Shown here piece by piece: positions 12,233-23,400 of a stretch of 64,000 nt of DNA. Origin of the DNA: Ascaphus truei. Taxonomy: Eukaryota; Chordata; Amphibia; Anura; Ascaphidae. Location: contig CM071586.1 in assembly GCA_036426205.1 (NCBI GenBank), positions 9,668,983-9,732,982 on the forward strand. Direction: 5' to 3'. Under the pieces are notes generated by a model, which saw only the letters and a program-made list of their open reading frames with translations, was not told where the DNA came from and did no database searches. Numbering within the stretch: position 1 is the stretch's first letter; every line of letters begins with the position of its first letter. The position numbers and the translations under genes are program-made.

Positions 12233-13205
12233 TGCTGTGTCTCGCCACAAACCTGGAGTCAGTACCCGCGTGGCTTAGGTGGGTTTTTAAAAGCAACCGA
12301 CTTAGACCGCGGCGCAGGCGGATTCCGGATTGCGCAGGTTTCGTAGTCGATGTAGCAGGGATCACAGGATAGGAGAAGACAGCATCGTCGGGGGACCCGC
12401 CAGGGTCAGGACGGGAGTGATCAGGGTAAACGTTTGTTTAAGCATGAGTTTCGGCAACAGGTAGTCAGTAGAGCCCCGCTTCAGCTTAGGAGCGCGGGAG
12501 TGGCTTCTGCGCGTGCGGCGACCATGGCCCATGGTACTGGTCTCAGAAGGTAGTGGACAGACCAGAGTAGCACACCGCCTAGCTGCACTGGTAAACCAGT
12601 GCTTCAGCGCAAGAGTCCTGAGCGGGCTGGGGAATCCTCCGTTTCAGCGCAGGAACCAGAACACGGCCTCTCTAGATTAGGGAAAGAGTAGGAACCAGGA
12701 AGCTGAAGATACACAGGGAAACCTCCGCTTCAGTGCAGGAAACAGGAACAGACCGCTGCGTGAATATAGCAGCCGGTCACAGGAAACAAGGAGCTGAAGT
12801 AACAAGGAGAGTACTCAGCTTCAGCACAGGAAACAGGAACTGACCGCTGCATGAGACTAGCAGCCGGTCACAGGAACCAGGGGGCTGAAGACAACAAGGA
12901 GAGTACTCCGCTTCAGCTCAGGAACAGACCGCTGCGTGACACTAGCAGCCGGTCTCAGGAACCAAGGCGACAGACAAGACAAGGCTTATGGCAGAACACA
13001 GAGACATCCAGAAAGGACTATGCTCGGCAGGGAGCATTGTGGGAAGGCAATACTTAAAGGTCAGAGAACCAATGGCAGAAGGGGCGTGTGGCAGCATTAC
13101 TTTGGTGAGTGAATCCAGGCTGCAGCAAACATCAGGAGAAGTGCTCCAGGACCGCCCAGTCCGCAAGGTAAGGCAAACAGTAAACCGAGGAGCGGATTCC
13201 TTACA
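12233..13205. repeat. LTR copy B
   Basis: Same repeat as copy A over its full length, including the ~86-bp tandem block (about 12700-12965) and the end 'gagcggattccttaca'. Many single-base insertions separate it from A and C, especially in short homopolymers, which looks like read error. It is followed by 'tcttgcatctttgtctg', part of a dispersed repeat into which the element inserted. Confidence 0.7.
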
Positions 13206-13267
13206 CTCTTGCATCTTTGTCTGTTTTTTGTTGTATACATTTAGCCACGCTCACTAGCACTCCTTTT

Positions 13268-13430
<163 letters not shown>

Positions 13431-13615
13431 TGAACAGTAAATGACAACAAAGGTGAAATTACTGCTGCTAATAGATGCTGCAGTGGGGTAAAAAAACCTC
13501 TGTGATTAAATAAATATTAGCAGCAGTAATTTCACCTGTGTTGTCATTTACTGTTCATTGGGCTCCAACCTTTAATGAGTTAACAAGGGGCTATTTAAAC
13601 ACATGGGATTGTATA

Positions 13616-13673
13616 GGCTCCACAATCCCCTGACGAAGTGACGTTCCCGTCACGAAACGCGTAGGGAGGAGCC
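13616..13673 (+). ncRNA. Hammerhead ribozyme-like motif, best-formed copy
   Basis: CTGACGA (13630-13636) is followed by a six-pair stem II, GTGACG/CGTCAC with a TTCC loop, then GAAA (13654-13657). Helix III is ACGCGT, giving predicted cleavage after A13663. Stem I pairs TCCC with GGGA and, beyond a loop, GGCTCC with GGAGCC. As in the 3188 copy, one extra A follows the CTGANGA box. It lies in sequence with the style of a Penelope-like terminal repeat. Confidence 0.7.
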
Positions 13674-14339
13674 TAAACAGACGTCAACCTAGACACTCAT
13701 TCAATCACCAGTCGGCAAACGAAAGCGGTGACGTCATTACGCCCACGCCGGAACAGCGCGAAACACACGCGATCACTGGCAGGGACTGGCAGAGACTGTT
13801 GGTTGCTGTGGGATAGCCGGGTCGGGCGTTTCTAATTTGTTTTTAAAACTCACGGATCTTGTGAGTATATTTCTGTACCAAGCCAGGAGGCGCTATTAAA
13901 GTTGTTTAGATTATTGCGCAATCCTCTGTCTTTTATACCTTATATTCCTTTTTACCATATTAATATCCTGTATGCAAAATGCTTTTTTACTCTATCTGTA
14001 TGTTAGGGCAGATAGAATTTTGCGCTTATCATGCATTGATGCAGTATTAGTCATCATCATGTTTGTGTGCAGTTTTGAATGTCAGAACACACAGATATAT
14101 ATATTTTAGACCTTTAGGATTGATACTTTCAAATTATAATATTGAATGTAAATCTATGAGATCAATTGGTTTTTATTGTATTCGTTTTTCTATTATTTTC
14201 ATTTTTTTAACAATTACTATAGGATTATTGAATATATCATATATTAACTATTTCTCCGAATTTTATTTAGTTGTATATGTTTAATGATGTTTTAAATAAT
14301 TAATTTTCATTGTGATTTTGGATAATTTTATCTTGTGGC

Positions 14340-14545
14340 TATACTATTATTATTAGTATATTTCTTGGGTTTTCTGCGATTCACTTGGGTTTTCTGCGAT
14401 TCATATTTGATTATCAATAGTAAATTCAAGTGATATTTCTAATTACATACATTTGGGCTCGTTTGTAGGGGCGTAAGTATCACAAATTGATGCACCAATT
14501 GAATCGCAGAAAACCCAAGAAATATACTAATAATAATAGTATAGC
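14340..14545. repeat. Foldback at the duplication junction
   Basis: The arm 'ctattattattagtatatttcttgggttttctgcgattca' (14341 on) returns inverted at 14496-14544. Part of the left arm, 'cttgggttttctgcgattca', occurs twice in a row. In the second duplicate (16738-16880) the right arm is mostly absent. The position at the copy boundary makes an assembly or library foldback likely. Confidence 0.7.
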
Positions 14546-14640
14546 CGGCTGGATGTCTAACAGGCCGGACCGGGATCTATCAGACAGAAACATACCAACC
14601 CTCACCACAGGTGGGCGGTCCGAGTTATAGGGCCGACATA

Positions 14641-15588
14641 CTGTCACGCTGTGCTCGCCACAAACCTGGGTCAGACCGCGTGGCTGAGGTGTGTTGTAAA
14701 AGCCACCGACCTTAGACCGCGCAGGCGGATCGGATTGCGCAGTTCGTAGTCGTATGTAGCAGGATCAGGATAGGAGAAGACAGCATCGTCGGGGACACCC
14801 AGGGTCAGGACTGGAGATTCAGGGTAAACGTTGTTCAGCGGAGTTCGGCACAGTTAGTCATAGAGCCCCGCTTCATCTTAGGAGCGCGGGAGTGGCTCTC
14901 GCGCGTGCGGCGACCATGGCCCATGGTACTGGTCTCAGAAGGTAGTGGACAGACCATAGTAGCACACCCGCCTACGCACTGGTAAACCAGTCTCTCAGCG
15001 CAAGAGTCCTGACGTGGCTGGGGAATCCTCCGTTCAGCGCAGGAAACCAGAACACGGCCTCTCTCAGATTAGGGAAAGATTAGGAACCAGGAAGCTGAGA
15101 TCACAGGGAAACCTCCGCTTCAATGCAGATAAACAGGAACAGACCGCTGCTTGTTCAAATATAGCAGCCGGTCACAAAAAAGGAGCTGAAGAACAAGGAG
15201 GTACTCAGCTTCAGCACAGGAAACAGGAACTGACCGCTGCATGAGACTAGCAGCCGTCACAGGAACCAGGGGGCTGAGACAACAACAGGAGAGTACTCCG
15301 CTTCAGCTCAGAACAGACCGCTGCGTGACACTAGCAGCCGGTCTCGGAACCAAGGCGACAGACAGACAAGGCTTAATGGCAGAACACAGAGACATCCGAA
15401 GGACTATGCTCGGCAGGGAGCATTGTGGGAAGGCAAATACTAAAGGTCAGAAGAACCAATGGCAGAAGGGGCGTGTGGCAGCATTACTTTGGTGAGTGAA
15501 TCCAGCTGGCAGCAAACATCAGGAGAAGTGCTCCGGACCGCCCTCCCGCAGGTAAGGAAACAGTAAACCGAGGAGCGGATTCCTTACA
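14641..15588. repeat. LTR copy C
   Basis: Third copy of the same LTR, with the tandem block at about 15085-15350. It carries many base dropouts relative to A and B. Its flanks match those of copy B on both sides, so B and C are the same LTR in two renderings or a true segmental duplicate. Confidence 0.7.
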
Positions 15589-15649
15589 CTCTTGCATCTT
15601 TGTCTGTTTTTTGTTGTAACATTTGCCACGCTCACTAGCACTCTCTTTT

Positions 15650-15651
<2 letters not shown>

Positions 15652-15687
<36 letters not shown>

Positions 15688-15729
15688 ACAACACACACAC
15701 ACACACACACACACAACACCCCACACACA

Positions 15730-15760
<31 letters not shown>

Positions 15761-15840
15761 CACAACACTCACACTCACAAACGCCACACCTCCACACTCA
15801 CACTCACACTCACCTCACACTCAATAATATTATATATATG
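15652..15840 (+). repeat. CA microsatellite, second copy
   Basis: Counterpart of the 13268 array within the duplicated segment, with more interruptions (CACAA, CACCC), consistent with lower sequence quality. Confidence 0.9.
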
Positions 15841-16019
15841 ACACATAATGACAACAAAGGTGAAATTACTGCTGCTAATAGATGCTGCAGTGGGGTAAAA
15901 AAACCTCTGTGATTAATAAATAAATAGCAGCAGTAATTTCACCTGTGTTGTCATTTACTGTTCATTGGCTCCAACCTTTAATGAGTTAACAGGGGCTATT
16001 TAAACACATGGGATTGTAT

Positions 16020-16074
16020 AGCTCCACAATCCCCTGACGAAGTGACGTTCCCGTCACGAAACGCGTAGGGAGCC
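16020..16074 (+). ncRNA. Hammerhead-like motif, duplicate of the 13616 copy
   Basis: The core and stem II are identical to the first copy. Stem I is shortened by missing bases on both sides (AGCTCC and GGGAGCC), which fits the deletion-rich second duplicate. Confidence 0.6.
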
Positions 16075-16926
16075 TAAACAGACGTCAACCTAGACACTCA
16101 TTCAATCACCAGTCGGCAAACGAAAGCGGTGACGTCATTACGCCCACGCCGGAACAGCGCGAAACACACGCGATCACTGGCAGGGACTGGCAGAGACTGT
16201 TGGTTGCTGTGGGATAGCACGGGTCGGGCGTTTCTAATTTTTTTTTAAAACTCACGGATCTTGTGAGTATATTTCTGTACCAAGAGCCAGGAGGCGCTAT
16301 TAAAGTTGTTAGATTATTGCGCAATCCTCTGTCTTTTATACCTTATATTCCTTTTTACCATATTAATATCCTGTATGCAAAATGCTTTTTTTACTCTATC
16401 TGTAGTTAGGCAGATAGAATTTGCGCTTATCATGCATTGATGCAGTATTAGTCATCATCATGTTTGTGTGCAGTTTTGATGTCAGAACACACAGATATAT
16501 TATTTTAGACCTTTAGATTGATACTTTCAATTATAATATTGAATGTAAATCTATGAGATCAATTGGTTTTATATGTATTCGTTTTTCTATTATTTTCATT
16601 TTTTTAACAATTACTATAGGATTTTGAATATATCATATATTAACTATTTCTTCCCGAATTTTATTTAGTTGTATATGTTTAATGATGTTTTAAATATTAA
16701 TTTTCATTGTGATTTTGGATAATTTTATCTGTGGCTATACTATTATTATTAGTATATTTCTTGGGTTTTCTGCGATTCATATTTGATTATCAATAGTAAA
16801 TTCAAGTGATATTTCTAATTACATACATTTGGGCTCGTTTGTAGGGGCGTAAGTACACAAATTGATGCACCAATTGAATCGCACACCTCTAGTATATATA
16901 TCCAGCCACTACTGTTCTGGTACAAA

Positions 16927-16969
16927 TCCCTTTGATAAAGTTTGTATTGTGACGAAACGCGTCAGGGAC
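16927..16969 (+). ncRNA. Degenerate hammerhead-like motif
   Basis: TCCCT and AGGGA form stem I around a core reading TTGATAAAG...GACGAAACGCGTC. The first core box departs from CTGANGA and stem II is poorly formed, so this is probably an inactive relic. It marks another Penelope-type terminal repeat that begins where the duplicated segment ends. Confidence 0.4.
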
Positions 16970-17296
16970 GTAAAATTACACATTACGTCACCACGTTGTC
17001 TGCGTGCTTTTGGCCGTAGCATGCAGGATTAGAATTGAGGCCTACTCTGATGACACACTGCGTGGAGACTTCAATTGATTGTATAAGCGGGACACTATCG
17101 GATGCACAGCACAAGGGTTCCAGTTGGATTCCAAGACATCACTGGACGGCCTGCATCGGTGGTGATAATTTGTCACAAATTGCTTAATATCACTTATACT
17201 TTGTAAGTGTTTTTTTAATCCCCCTCACCTACCCCCTCCCCAATAACTGTACAGGATCACACTATGGCGTGCGCTCTCTGTTTTGTTTTTGTTACT

Positions 17297-17298
<2 letters not shown>

Positions 17299-17328
<30 letters not shown>

Positions 17329-17415
17329 ATATATAATATATATATATATAATATATCATTATATTTTGTGGTAATGGTAGGGGGTTCTCAGAGCTTGTTG
17401 GGTATGTGTGGTGTT
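17299..17415 (+). repeat. AT microsatellite plus 3' end of a dispersed repeat
   Basis: A TATATA run (17299-17357) is followed by 'gtggtaatggtaggg' and 'agcttgttgggtat'. These two motifs also end the insertion at 59726-60432, and lie inverted at 50570-50620. Confidence 0.7.
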
Positions 17416-17589
17416 TATTAACTGTGGCACTTCCCTCAGCTGCTTTTGGGAGGGTGTGCCCCCTCCCCCCCAAGGTTTAAGCTCGCCCCTCCCCACTTTT
17501 TAAGTTTGCAGGTCAGTTTTCATTTTGCCAGGTTACGACAGATCCATTATAGATCATTCTTCTGTTATACAGGTTAATAAGAATTTTAA

Positions 17590-17765
17590 CTCAGGAGTGT
17601 TAGGACCTGCTTTCGTCTTCCAATGCTCTTATGGCAGCAGCTAAAGACGCTTTGGCCAAAGGGTAAACTAAATGACCCTTTTTTCAAGAGAATATATAGT
17701 ATTGCACTGTGTATTTTTGTCGCAGTGGAAGTAGCTTTGGGCATCTTTGTCTGTTTTTTGTAGGA
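17590..17765 (+). mobile_element. 5' part of the ~0.7-kb dispersed repeat
   Basis: It shares 'gctttggccaaagg', 'tttcaagagaatatatag', 'attgcactgtgtatttttgt' and 'gcatctttgtctgttttttg' with the copy delimited at 59726-60432. Other partial copies lie at 45290-45480 and 54365-54580 (both minus). The family is not one I can name. Confidence 0.65.
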
Positions 17766-17859
17766 TATGCACTGTTCCAAATACTATTCACACCTTAGGG
17801 GATGGATGGATTCTAATGGGTGGATTCTAATGGGGTAGTTCCTAAACTGGCTGATTGTT

Positions 17860-18245
17860 AGAGAAGTTCAACGATAACACTGGCCAATCCAAGGAGGAGG
17901 CCCTTCTTAAGAGTGGAGGGAGCGAGTGGAGGGAGCGAGTGGAGGGAGCGAGTGCTTGTGTGTTTAAACTATGGAATCAGACAGGGCTGTTTTTTTATAC
18001 CACTTGGATTGTGCATTTAGACAGGGTCAGCGATAACATTGATCACTCGGAAGAAGGAACCCCTTCTTAGGTAAGGAGGGAGCATTAAACTCCCAGTGAT
18101 TTAGTGTATTTGAACTTCAGGAGGCACACCAGGCTGGTTTGCAGAGCATTGGAGTTGTTCATTTAGACAAGTTCAGCGATCCGATTGGCCACTCAGAGAA
18201 AGATGCCCTTCTTGGACATAGAGGGAGTATGTGACTCCCAGTGAT
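17860..18245 (+). repeat. Degenerate ~150-bp tandem repeat, three units
   Basis: Each unit carries a version of 'ttagacaagttcagcgataacattggccactc', a 'cccttctta' block and 'gagggag...gactcccagtga'. The units differ by substitutions and small indels. Confidence 0.65.
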
Positions 18246-18489
18246 GCTGTGTGTATACTGTACACTTTTATTGGCAATGCATCTGATCTCAGATGCGATG
18301 TTAGAGAATTAAAATACACTCATGTTTCATATTTCTTTTTTATTCTCAGATAACTTATTTAACTTATTTAATTTTACATAGTCATTTCATAATAATGTTT
18401 ATATAATAAATACAATATTTCATATATCTTGATTAATATATAATGTGCAATAAATACTGTTATATGTATAGAGAATATACCTCATGTAA

Positions 18490-19640
18490 TACACACAGTG
18501 ACCGCAGGGTGTCACCGTCACTGTGCCGTACCCATAGGGATATACCTCCTGTAATCACAGTCCCACGGGTGTCACTGTGCCGTACCCACTATAGGAGAAA
18601 CCTCCTGTAATCACACCAGTGACCGCAGGGTGTCACCGTGCCGTACCCATAGGGATATACCTCCCTGTAATAACACACGTGACCGCAGGGTGTCACTGTC
18701 ACTGTGCCGTACCCATAGGCAATACCTCCTGTAATACACACAGTGACCGCAGGGTGTCACCGTCACTGTGCCATACCCATAGGGATATACCTCCTTTAAT
18801 ACACAAGTGACCAACAGGGTGTCACCGTCACTGTGCCGTACCCATAGGGATATACCTCCTGTAATACACACATGACCGCAGGGTGTCACTGTGCCGTACC
18901 CATAGGGATATACCCTCCTGTAATACACACAGTGACCACAGGGTGTCACTGTGAACGACCATAGGAAATACCTCCTGTATACACACAGTGACCACAGGTG
19001 TCAACCGTCCTGTGCCGTACCCATAGGGATAACCTCCTGTAATACAACAGTGACCACAGGGTGTCACCTCACTGTGCCGTACCCATAGGGATATACCTCC
19101 TGTAATACACACAGTGACCGCAGGGGTCCACCGTCACTGTGCCGTACCCATAGTGGATATACCTCCTGTAATACGCACAGTGACCACAGGGTGTCACCGT
19201 GCCACACCCATAGGGATATACCTCCTGTAATACGCACAGTGACCGCAGGGTGTCACTGTGCTGTACCCATAGGGATATACCTCCTGTAATAAACACTGTG
19301 ACCACAGGGTCTCACTGTGACGTACCCATAGGGATATACCTCCTGTATTACAGACAGTGACCGCAGGGTGTCACCGTCACTGTGCCGTACCCATAGGGAT
19401 ATACCTCCTGTAATACACACAGTGACCACATGGTGTCACTGTCAGTGTGCCAAACCCATAGAGATATACCTCCTGCAATACACACAGTGACCGCAGGGTG
19501 TCACCGTCACTGTGCCGTACCCTTAGGGATATACCTCCTGTAATACACACAGTGACCACAGGGTGTCACCGTCACTGTGCCGTACCCATAGGGATATACG
19601 TCCTGTAATACACACAGTGACCGCAGGGTGTCACTATTAA
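18490..19640 (+). repeat. Minisatellite of 53-65-bp units
   Basis: About nineteen units combine 'gtgaccgcagggtgtcac', 'tgtgccgtacccataggg' and 'atatacctcctgtaatacac'. Unit length varies because a short 'cgtcac/ctgtca' block is present or absent. The Cys/Tyr-rich frames here are by-products. It lies beyond the 3' end of the mucin-like gene. Confidence 0.95.
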
Positions 19641-19839
19641 CCATTAGAAGGCAGTACGGTAGAAGATACAAAAACACTGTTGATTCGAAGGAAGAAGACA
19701 GGACCTTTGCCAAGGATTCTGGGACCTCATAAAAAAGCTCCGGCAACATTATAGCTTGTTGGAGTTCTTAATATCTTCGCACAATATGTCACCTAATTAA
19801 AAGAATGAAATCAAGTTAGCAATTAAAAATGTATTGACT

Positions 19840-20065
19840 GTTTATAGTAATCAAAACATCAGACTTTATAATGTTGATGAGGATCTATACACTGATAATG
19901 AACATGCTGCACTGTATAATTGTGTTGAGTATCTATACACTGATAATGAAGATGCGCTGAAAAAGTACACGCTGCTCTGTATAATTATGCGGAGTATCTA
20001 TACACTGATAATGAAGATGCGGTGCTGTATAATGATAAGGAGAACCTTGACACTGATAATGAGTC
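19840..20065 (+). repeat. Imperfect ~60-bp tandem repeat
   Basis: Three to four units share 'atctatacactgataatgaa' and 'ctgtataat'. A short frame of 91 residues covers it, but the repeat alone explains that and there is no sign of a host exon. Confidence 0.6.
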
Positions 20066-20438
20066 AGAGTTATATGGTTGATTGGAAGAGACCTAGTCTT
20101 GGTTTATAAAAATCTAGAGTCCGGCAGCAGTTTTCTAGAGCACAATGGCAGATATCTAGACTTGGGTGGAACTGTACATGTCATCGATCCAAATGCATTC
20201 ATCTTTTCTAGATTCAAGTGATCATTCGATTCTAGAATATGGATTGTGTATCTAAGGGCTAAGAGTAACACACCAAATCAAAGCCGCCTCAAGAAACTAT
20301 TAACCCTTAGCAACCATTCTTTCTTTGACCCTGCCGGATAAATTGGAGTTCACCACTAGGTGGCTTTGTTTTAGGAAGTAAATAAGACTACAGAGCCACA
20401 AAATGCTGGTAAACTCAGGCATGGCAATGGACAGGAGT

Positions 20439-23400
20439 TTAGCTGTGGAGACGGCACATAGGGGGACAGGGAGGAACCCAGGGAGTAGAATCACTCACCC
20501 CAACGATGCATCCAGCAATGGAGAGGGTACCAAGAACGGCTGCCAGGGAGATGAGAATGATGGACCAGAAAGGAAGAGGCGCGGCTGTCGTAGGTACTGT
20601 TTTGGCTAAATGAGGAAAAGAGGAGAAAAAGTTAAATATCTATCTACCTATCTGTCTATCCGTCCATCATCTGTCCATCCATCCGTCTATCTGTCCATCC
20701 ATCTGTCTATCTGTCCATCCATCTGTCTATCTGTCTATCTGTCCATCCATCTGTCTATCTGTCCATCCATCTGTCTATCCGTCCATCATCTGTCTGTCTG
20801 TCCATCCATCTGTCTATCTGTCCATCCATCTGTCTATCCGTCCATCATCTGTCTGTCTGTCTGTTTATTCATCCATCCATCTATCTTATCTGTCGGTCTG
20901 TCGGTCTGTCGGTCTGTCGGTCTGTCGGTCTGTCGGTCTGTCGGTCTGTCGTTCTGTCGTTCTGTCGTTCTGTCAACCTACCTGAAGTTGTACTGGTGAA
21001 GGCTTTAAAGGTACTGGTTGCAGTAATGGAAGGGGTCACACTGGAACTGTTTGTAACTATTACAGGGTTACTGGTTCTAGTTGAAGGTGTTTTACTGGTT
21101 GATGTTACTTGGCTGTTGGTCCCAGAACTAGAAGAAGTCACTGTGTTACTGGTTGGTGCTGGTTTGTTACTGGTCACAGTAGCGGAAGATGTTACTGGGT
21201 TACTTGCTGATGCTGATTGGTAACTAGTTCCACTACTGGAAGCAGGCACTATATTACTTGTTGATGCTGGTTGGTTACTGGAACCAGTTCTTGCAGGGGT
21301 AACTGTATTACTGGTTGATGCTGGTTGGTTACTGGTTCCAGTACTGTAAGATGTCCTTGTGTTACTGGTTGATGCTGGTTGACTATTAGTCCCAATACTG
21401 AAAGACGTCATAGTATTACTGGATGATGTGGGTTGGCTATTGCTCCCAGGACTTGAAGAGGACACTGTATTACTGGTTGAAATTGGGTGGCTACTGGTTC
21501 CAGTGCTGGAAGATATTGTATTACTGGTCAATGCTAGTTGGCCAATAGTCCTAACACTGGAAGAAATCACCGTATTACTGGTTGATACTGGTTGGCTACC
21601 TGTTGCAATACCAGAAGATGTCCCTGTATTACTGGTTGATGCCAGTTGACTATTGGTCCCAACACTGGAAGAAGTCACAGTATTACTGGTTGTTACTGGT
21701 TTGTTACTGGTTCCAGTAATGGAAGATAGCCCTGTGTTACTGGTTGATACTGGTTGGATACTGGTTCCCGTAAAGGAAGATGTGACTTTGCTATTGCTTG
21801 GGGCTGGTTGGCTTCTGGTCCCAGTATTAGAAAATGTATTTGTGTTACTGGTTGATGCTGGCTGGCTATTGCTCCCAAGACTTGAAGTTGTCACTGTGTT
21901 ACTGGTTGAAGTTGGTTGACTGCTGGTCCCAGTACTGGAAGATGTCACTGTGTTTGGGACTGGTGCTGGATTATTATTTGTCCCAATATTGGAAGAAATC
22001 ACTGTATCATTGGTTGATACTACTTGGCTACTGGTTCCAGTACTGTAAGAAGTCATTTTGTTACTGGTTGATGCTGGTTGTCTATTAGTCCCAGTACTGG
22101 AAGAAGTCACAGTATTGCTGGTTGTTATTGGTTTGCTACTGATTCCAGTAATGGAAGATATCACTGTGTTACTGGTTGATACTGGTTGGATACTGGTTCC
22201 AGTAAGTGAAGATGTGACTTTGTTACTGGTTGAGGCTGGTTGGCTACTGGCCCCAGTTTTAGTAAATGTCTTTGTGTTACTGGTTGATTCTGGTAGGCTA
22301 CTGGTCCCAGGACTTGAAGAGGCCACTGTTTTACTGGATGATGTGGGTTGGCTACTGCTCCCATGACTTGAAGGGTACCCAGTATTACCGGTTGAAATTG
22401 GGTGGCTTCTGGTCCCAGTACTGGAAGATATAATTGTATTACTGGTTGATGTTGATTGGCCAGAAGTCCTAACACTGGAAGAAATCACTGTATTACTGGT
22501 TGATACTGGTTGGCTACCTGTTGCAATACCAGAAGATGTTCCAGTGTTACTGGTTGATGCCAGATGACTATTAATCCCAACACTGGAAGAAGTCACAGTA
22601 TGACTGGTTGTTACTGGTTTGCTACTGATTCCAGAAATGGAAGATAGCCCTGTGTTACTGGTTGATACTGGTTGGATACTGGTTCCAGTAAAGGAAGATG
22701 TGACTTTGCTATTGCTTGGGGCTGGTTGGCTTCTTAGAAATGTATTTGTGTTACTGGTGATGCTGGCTGGCGCTATTGCTCCAAGACTTGAAGTTGTTCA
22801 CTGTGTTACTGGTTGAAGTTGGTTGACTGCTGGTCCCAGTACTGAAAGATGTAACTGTGTTTGGGACTGGTGCTGGATTATTATTTGTCCCAATATTGGA
22901 AGAAATCACGGTATTACTGGTTGATACTACTTGGCTACTGGTTCCAGTACTGTAAGAAGTCATTTTGTTACTGGTTGATGCCGGTTGACTATTAGTCCCA
23001 GTACTGGAAGAAGTCACAGTATTACTGGTTGTTACTGGTTTGCTACTGATTCCAGTAATTGAAGATATCACTGTGTTACTGGTTGAGGCTGGTTGGCTAC
23101 TGGCCCCAGTACTAGTAAATGTCTTTGTGTTACTGGTTGATTCTGGTAGGCTACTGGTCAAAGGACTTGAAGAGGCCACTGTTTTACTGGATGATGTGGG
23201 TTGGCTATTGCTCCCAGGACTTGAAGAGGACCCAGTATTACTGGTTGAAATTGGGTGGCTACTGGTCCCAGTACGGGAATATATAATTGTATTAATTGTT
23301 GATGCTGGGTGGCTACCTGTTGCTGAACCAGCAGATGTCCCTGTGTTTGTGGTTGACGCCAGTTGGCTATTAGCCCCAATACTGGAAGAAGTCACTGTAT

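Noticed and set aside
18490..19640. Regular repeats that might suggest a CRISPR array
   Set aside because: Units are contiguous variants without unique spacers, in a vertebrate context and without cas genes. The same holds for 27935-28562 and 39214-39826.
20371..20442. A 72-base terminal exon encoding 23 residues, in frame with the membrane exon
   Set aside because: It would require a 56-base intron, below the usual vertebrate minimum; kept only as a remote option.
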